Below are positions 6,792 to 11,658 of a stretch of DNA of 11,658 nucleotides, one piece after another. The position numbers and the translations under genes are program-made. How positions within the stretch are numbered: the stretch's first letter is position 1; each line of letters begins with the position of its first letter. The notes under the pieces are model-generated. The model had not been told where the DNA came from, did not search any database, and was given only the letters and a program-made list of their open reading frames with translations. The stretch spans positions 1-11,658 of the forward strand of contig JAVEYH010000110.1 of the NCBI GenBank assembly GCA_034003585.1, given 5' to 3'. This stretch comes from JAPXSY01 sp034003585 (GTDB taxonomy: Bacteria > Verrucomicrobiota > Kiritimatiellia > RFP12 > UBA1067).

Positions 6792-9700
6792 TTACGGCAG
6801 CGTGACCCGGAGACGGAGGAAGCGCTGGGGCGCGTTGGTGACCGGAACATCGTGGCGGAAGAAGGCCTGCCACCACTCATTGCTGTCATCGCGCCGGTAC
6901 TCCGTGACCTGTTCAACGGTCCAGGCCTGGTCCAACAGGTTGGTGCAGGCCTCGACCGTATAGAGCGTGCCCGCGGCAAGCGCCTGTTTTCCCATGCGGA
7001 AGGTGAGCGTGAGATACTGGGCGGTGACCCCGCCCCAGAGCAGACCCTCCGTGTCGGGCGACCACGGGTCCAAACCCATGGCGTACTCCAGGCCGTTCGA
7101 AACCCCGTCGCCGTCCGGATCGGCCTCATCGCCGGAAACCGCGGGATCGTTCAGTTCTTCCGGGGTGAAATGCGTACTCTGCCAGGAGCCGTATCCGGCG
7201 AAATCGCCGCTGATCTCGACATCGTCCAGGCCGATGCCGTATCCGCCGTTGGAAAACCCTTCGAAGGCCAGCGCGTAGGTCGGGCTGGTCGCGGGCAGCG
7301 CCACCGTGCGCTGGGTCCACGAGGAGGCGGTCCCCGTGAAATTCGTCAGCCATACCCACTCGCCGTCAGGAGTGTTCCGGTAGTACACCTTGAGCCAGTC
7401 GCGGTATGACCCGTCCGACGCCCGGTACTCCCAGAAGGAGAGCGTCGCGTTGGTCGTGCCGGTTCCCAGATTGAGCAGCGGCGTGATCAGCCGGGCGACG
7501 GCGTTCCCGTACGACGCGCCGTTGGCGTAGAAACAGGCGTTGGTTTGGGGTGAATAGGCCGCTGCGGGCTGGTTCTCCGGACTGCCCTTGCGGAAAGTCC
7601 ACCCGAACGTGCCTTTCAGAATCTGCTGGGTCCAACCCTCCGGCAGACCGGTCCCGGCATCGAAGGTCTCGGTGAAATTCCCGGCGGGCAGGGCGTTCAC
7701 CCGCAAGGCGAAAAGATTGGTCGAGGCGTAGCCGTCCCCGCCGGTCACCGCCACGCGGAACACTGCGGTGCCCGCGCTTCCGGGCGTGCCGCTGATCACC
7801 CCGTTGGTGCCGAATGCGAGACCCGCGGGCAAAGCGTTCGAAACCACGGACCAGGTGTAGGGTTCGACCCCGCCGGAAGCCGCCAGCGTCTGCGCGTACG
7901 GCAACCCCGCCAACGCCTCGGGCAGCCATGCGGCGGTCGTGATGACCGGCGCGCTCGCCCCGTCATGAATCAGGACATCGTCGATGCACACGCCGTGGCC
8001 GAAACGCGCGTTGCCCTCGAAAGCCAGGTAATAGGTTGCCGTGGGGTTGGGAAGCGGCAGCGTCCGCTGGGTCCAGACCGGCACATTCCCGGTGTACTCC
8101 GCCAGCAGGGTCCAGGCCCCGGCGGCCGAATTCTTGTAATAGACCCGCAGCTCATCCTGTCCGTCCTCGAACGCGATCATGCAGTGCCAGAAGACCAGCC
8201 GGATGCTGCCCGGCGCCTCGCCCAGATTGATCGGCGGCGTGACCAGCCGGGTGATATGGTTATTGTTCAGTGCGTACACATCCCATGTGGCCTGGAACAG
8301 GGTGGCGTTATACCCGCCGCTGTGGGCGTCGGGGGGCTGGTTATACTGGATGATGTTCCCGCCGCCCTTCTGGCAGGCCCAGTTCACGGCGCGCTCCACA
8401 TACTCCTGGGTCCAGCCCGCGGGCAGATTGCCGCCATGCTCGAAATCTTCAGAGAAGAGCGCCGCGACCGGCAGCTCCACATTGAGGCGGAAGGTTTGTT
8501 CAGCCGTGGCAAGGGGCTCGACCGAATCCGTCACCCGCACGGTGAAGAGGGCGCTCTGGACCGCGTCAACCGTCCCGCTGATCACGCCGTCCGCGCTCAG
8601 CACCATCCCGGTCGGCAGCGCGCCGCCGACCACTTCGAAGGCGAACGGGCCCATGCCGTTGGTCACGGTCAGCGCAACCGTGTAGGGCCTTTCCGTATAG
8701 GCGTCCGGCAACTGTTCCGGAGTGGCGAAGCCCAACGGCACGGTCGGGTCGAAGATCCGGACCGCGTCGAGATGGACGCCGTACCCGTAGTTGGCCGTGC
8801 CCTCGAAAGCCAGGTAATAGGAGCGGTTCGGATCCGGCAGCTCCACGCTGCGCAGGGTCCAGCTCTCGGTGGCGGCGGTGAAGGAGGCCAGAAGCTGCCA
8901 CGGCTCGTAGTAGCCGGTTTTGTAATACACGCGCAACTGGTCCTGGCCGCCCTCCCAGTTGGCCATGAAGTGGCGGAAGGTCAGCCGGCCCGCGCGGGCG
9001 GCGTCGCCGAAATCGATCATCGGCGTCTCCAGGCGCGTGACGGAGTTGGTCAGCGCCGTCTCCAGCACCGCCAGCCGGGCGCAGTAGGCGCCGTCGTACG
9101 CGCTGTTGGGATGGCCGTAGGGGCTGCCGTTCGCGAAACCCCAGGGCTGCTGCTTCAGGACCGCGCTCTGCGTCCAACTGTCCGGACTCTGCCCGCTGTT
9201 TTCAAAGGACTCCGCGTACGGGATACCGAAGGGCTCGCGGATCAGGAACGTGAAGCTGTTGGTCGCGACATCGCCCGCGGCGTCCACCACCGTCACCGTG
9301 AACGCGTTCGTGCCGACCGCTTCGGGCGGCGGCAGGCCGGAAACCGTCCCGTCCGCCGCGAGTTCCAGCCAGTCGGGTTTGGGCGCGTCCGGCAGCAGGG
9401 CCCAAACGTACGGTCCGATCCCGTCTTTGGCCGTGAGCAAATAGCTGTACCAGGAACCGACCCGGCCGTCCGGCAGCACCGGCGGCGAGGCGACGGCCAT
9501 CGGCGGCGGCGGCGCCAGCCCCAAGACCGCGTTCCAGGCCGCCCGCGTGCTGCGCACCCAGCGGGGGTCGAGATCCCTCGCCGCGGAAACCCAGGCGACT
9601 TTGATCCCGGCGTAGGTCGTTTCCGGCGTGCAATACTCGGACAGGGCGCGGTAGGCGATCTGCTCGCCCGCCTGCACGCCGATCCCGTTGATGTCATAGC

Positions 9701-10764
9701 CGAAAGCGGAGGTGTCGTTGGTTCCGGAACCGCCCTCGCAGAGCAGATAGAAGAAGTGGTTCTGCACGCCGCAGTTGTAATGCACCCCGCCGTTGTCGCC
9801 AAACCCCGTGTACCAGTAGGTGCCCTGATAGAGTTTCGGCAATTCATTGCCCGCGCCGACCGTGTCGGGGTTGGACGGGTCGCGCAGGTCGCGCAGGGCC
9901 GTGGCCTCGAGCCAACTGTCCTCGCCCATCAGCCAGTCGGCATGCCCCGGAGTCGCGCCGGGGTAATCCGCACGGCCGTCCGGCTGATTGGCGAACTCGA
10001 TGCAGACGCCGAAGATGTCGGAGAAGGACTCGTTCAGCGCGCCGGACTCGCCCTGATACACAAGATCGCAGGTGTGCTCGGTCACGGCATGCATGTACTC
10101 GTGGGCGAAAATGTCGAGCACCGCNNNNNNNNNNNNNNNNNNNNNNNNNNNNNNNNNNNNNNNNNNNNNNNNNNNNNNNNNNNNNNNNNNNNNNNNNNNN
10201 NNNNNNNNNNNNNNNNNNNNNNNNGCCGTTGACCCGCTGGGTGAGCCGCACATGCGACATCCCGAGCCGGTCCGGCGGCCGGAGGGTGCGGACCGTGAAC
10301 TCCGCCGCCGCGTCCGCGATGCCGAAAAGCGCCGCGGCGTCATCCAGCGCGGCGATCGCATCCGCCGCATACGCCTTCTGCCCCTGGGGCCTCAGGCCCC
10401 GGCCGCCGCCCAGAGCCTGCGCGCGCCCGAGATCCGCGCCGCGGACCGAGACCGGCACACCTTCGGCGTCGTTCCACACCACCTCGACACCCGCGCGTTC
10501 GGCACGGGCCTGCGCCGTCCGTTGCGCCGCCGTGCGCGCGCCCGCGCGGTCGGCGCGCCGCTCACGCAGCGCGGGCGACCGCAGCAGGTTCTGCCCCTCC
10601 TCGGCCCGGAACGCGTGTGCCGTCCCCGTGGCGAAGGCCACGGCAAACGCTGCCGCCACCGCGCGCGCCCAGACCGGGCCCGCCGACTGGCGGACCTGGC
10701 TTGAGGCCGGTGCCCCACGCTTCTGACGCTGTCCGTTTCTTACCACGTGCGAAACTCCGCGCAT
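6792..10764 (-). CDS. Secreted M4 (thermolysin-family) metalloprotease with three Ig-like/cleaved-adhesin modules; interrupted by assembly gap
   Basis: The N-terminal part (10764-10225) has a basic start, a hydrophobic core 'AVAAAFAVAFATGTAHA' and probable cleavage after AHA. It is followed by an FTP-type propeptide with 'VVWNDAEGVPVSVRG' and, just before the gap, 'MSHVRLTQRVNG'. After 100 N the catalytic domain resumes at 'AVLDIFAHEYMHAVTEH': the zinc motif HEYMH is at 10089-10103, then 'GALNESFSDIFG' (third ligand Glu) and 'DNGGVHYNCGVQNHFFYLL' (transition-state His). From about 9500 come three units of a putative-Ig domain plus a cleaved-adhesin/MAM-like jelly roll, then 'DPDGDGVSNGLEYAMGLDP' and a C-terminal domain ending RFLRLRVTLP. 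It should be exported and degrade proteins. The catalytic half upstream of HExxH is hidden by the gap, and the arbitrary gap length shifts the frame. ATG 10764 has no clear RBS; GTG 10746 has GGAG 8 nt upstream and is an alternative start. Confidence 0.9.
7195..9500 (-). repeat. Three tandem Ig-like plus cleaved-adhesin modules within the protease
   Basis: The units are roughly 9500-8750, 8750-7960 and 7960-7195, about 250-263 residues each. Each begins with a putative-Ig domain with 'ADGTVSGL', 'ADGVISGT' or 'TNGVISGT'. Each continues with a beta-sandwich marked by WTQ, 'RLxTP', 'LRVYYK' or 'LKVYYR', 'YYLAFEG' or 'YALAFEG' and 'GYGVHLDAV', 'GHGVCIDDV' or 'GYGIGLDDV'. At DNA level, GAAAGCCAGGTAATAG recurs in the first two units read. 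Such domains bind substrate or glycans in other secreted proteases; the ligand here is unknown. Confidence 0.85.
10125..10224. other. Assembly gap (100 N) inside the M4 protease gene
   Basis: Exactly 100 N, a conventional placeholder of unknown true length. Both flanks end on codon boundaries of the protease frame: codon 10227-10225 on one side and codon 10124-10122 on the other. The real gap should therefore be a multiple of 3. The missing protein includes the end of the propeptide and about 140 residues of the thermolysin fold before HExxH. Confidence 0.95.
10755..10758 (-). promoter_or_regulatory. Possible ribosome binding site for a GTG start of the protease
   Basis: The minus strand reads GGAG, then 8 nt, then GTG (10746-10744), in frame with ATG 10764. 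ATG 10764 itself is preceded by CGGCAGAGT, a poor Shine-Dalgarno. Choosing the GTG would shorten the signal-peptide n-region by 6 residues. Confidence 0.4.
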
Positions 10765-10779
10765 ACTCTGCCGTTCCCG

Positions 10780-11658
10780 TTACTCCGCCAGACGGACACG
10801 GAAGAAGCCCTGTGTCGGCGCGGCCTGCAAGGCCTGCTGCACTCGGCTGATGCTTGCGCTCACGCCGCCTTCGCTTTCCGACAGCGTGGCCGTGCCCGTG
10901 GCCACCACCTGCCAGTCGGCCGCATCCAGCGAGGGCTTGAAGAGCACCTCGTAGGTTGCCGTTCCGGTTGTCCCGGACAGACTCTTGGTCAGTGTGCGGT
11001 TCACCCCTTCGGCCTCATCCACCACCAGCTTCCAGGTGACCGCCGCCTCGCCGTCCGTGAGTTCCAGCCCGGTCAGCTCGAGCGCCAGCGTGTCGGCCGG
11101 CGAGAGCCCCAGATCGACCTTCAGCCCGTCGGAGACCCCGTCGCCGGAAGACGAGACCGTCTGCCCGTCCGAACCGAGGATCAACTCCGCCAGATCGCCC
11201 AGGCCGTCGCCGTCGGTATCCGTGCTGCCCAACATCAGGGCCGAGAAGAGCGTGGTGATCCCGGTCGTGGCCGTCAGGTTCGGATTGATCTCGAAGTCGG
11301 GATCGTCGTCACTGCCCGCTCCCGGTCCGGAAAGCGCCAGGAAGTTGGCCTGGGCCGGATTCGCCTCATACTCGTAGATGTCCGGGAACCAGTCCTGGTC
11401 CGTGTCGGCATCCTCGATCAGGATCGTCACCGTGGGGCTTTCCGCCAGCGGCACGAATTGGACCGTGACCGGACGCGGGTCAAAGGGCTTGTCGCTGACA
11501 CCGTAGTAGTTGGCATACCCCCACGATTCCCAGACGTCCCGCGCGTTGTTGCCGTTGCTGTCGATGTAGGCGCGCAGGTAGTAATCCCCGGCCTCGGCGC
11601 TGGGCGCCAGACCGCAGACCACGGCGTTGGTGACCGTATTCGCCTCGTTGGTCACGGC
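10780..11658 (-). CDS. Large secreted/surface protein with calcium-loop repeats (C-terminal 292 residues only)
   Basis: The frame is open through the right edge, so this is the 3' part of a longer gene. Visible are 'GDYYLRAYIDSNGNNARD' followed by 'WESWGYANYYG'. Two thrombospondin-3-like acidic segments follow, 'DADTDQDWFPDIYEYE' and 'STDTDGDGLGDLAELILG', the second continued by 'SGDGVSDGLKVDLGLSP'. These DxDxDG loops usually bind calcium in extracellular proteins. The last about 90 residues form a beta-rich domain with 'YEVLFKPSLDAADWQVVATG', ending 'GFFRVRLAE'. This layout resembles the end of the neighbouring protease ('YTVEACTNLLDQAWTVEQV' to 'RFLRLRVTLP'). The stop lies 15 nt before the protease start on the same strand, so the two are likely one operon. 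I do not recognise the protein as a named family; function unknown, probably exported. Confidence 0.85.
   Translation of the reverse strand, partial: AVTNEANTVTNAVVCGLAPSAEAGDYYLRAYIDSNGNNARDVWESWGYANYYGVSDKPFDPRPVTVQFVPLAESPTVTILIEDADTDQDWFPDIYEYEANPAQANFLALSGPGAGSDDDPDFEINPNLTATTGITTLFSALMLGSTDTDGDGLGDLAELILGSDGQTVSSSGDGVSDGLKVDLGLSPADTLALELTGLELTDGEAAVTWKLVVDEAEGVNRTLTKSLSGTTGTATYEVLFKPSLDAADWQVVATGTATLSESEGGVSASISRVQQALQAAPTQGFFRVRLAE

Noticed and set aside
7965..10232. Long plus-strand open frame opposite the M4 protease
   Set aside because: It is the GC-rich antisense shadow of the protease. Its translation is low-complexity Arg/Ala/Gly/His-rich with no recognisable motif, while the minus-strand frame has clear domains.
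9844..10764. Frameshifted or disrupted protease gene
   Set aside because: The frame change occurs only across the 100-N placeholder, and both flanks are in codon phase, so it is an artefact of the arbitrary gap length rather than evidence for a pseudogene.

Overview
The window is a GC-rich stretch of bacterial chromosome that most resembles the PVC group, in particular Kiritimatiellota, Lentisphaerota or Verrucomicrobiota. This rests on recognition, not on a search. The clues are two large secreted proteins that end in a 'DPDGDGxSNG' thrombospondin-3-like segment plus a short beta-rich tail, putative-Ig plus cleaved-adhesin modules, and short intergenic repeats typical of environmental genomes. 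A run of exactly 100 N (10125-10224) indicates a draft or metagenome-assembled scaffold.

Left block (1-2419, minus strand). A membrane-quality-control pair, an NfeD-like protein followed by a stomatin/QmcA-like SPFH protein, reads leftward. After a 194-base gap with two perfect hairpins comes a PfkB-family sugar kinase, probably 2-keto-3-deoxygluconate kinase, which runs off the left edge. The divergent intergenic region 2420-2729 carries a probable promoter on each side and, between them, a nested palindromic element of about 130 bp.

Central block (2730-6614, plus strand). A tight three-gene operon: a natural fusion of homoserine O-acyltransferase (MetX) with MetW, then serine O-acetyltransferase (CysE) 1 nt later, then an M24B Xaa-Pro peptidase overlapping CysE by the 4-base ATGA. 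The first two genes prepare the carbon skeletons for sulfur incorporation, O-acylhomoserine towards methionine and O-acetylserine towards cysteine. The peptidase is probably a co-transcribed housekeeping or amino-acid-recycling enzyme.

The 177-base convergent intergenic region 6615-6791 has no gene. It is a patchwork of short repeats: a hairpin, a 10-nt palindrome, an A/T-rich tract and three tandem octamers.

Right block (6792-11658, minus strand). A secreted thermolysin-family (M4) metalloprotease carries three putative-Ig/cleaved-adhesin modules. It is preceded by the 3' part of another secreted calcium-loop protein whose start lies outside the window. The spacing is 15 nt, so the two are probably co-transcribed, and they share the same kind of C-terminal segment. 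The assembly gap falls inside the protease gene and hides the end of its propeptide and the first half of its catalytic domain.

No RNA genes, CRISPR arrays, insertion sequences or phage genes were seen. The most unusual points are the MetX-MetW fusion in front of a cysteine-rich CysE, the palindromic element in the divergent promoter region, the intergenic repeat mosaic, and the paired secreted proteins with a shared C-terminal segment.
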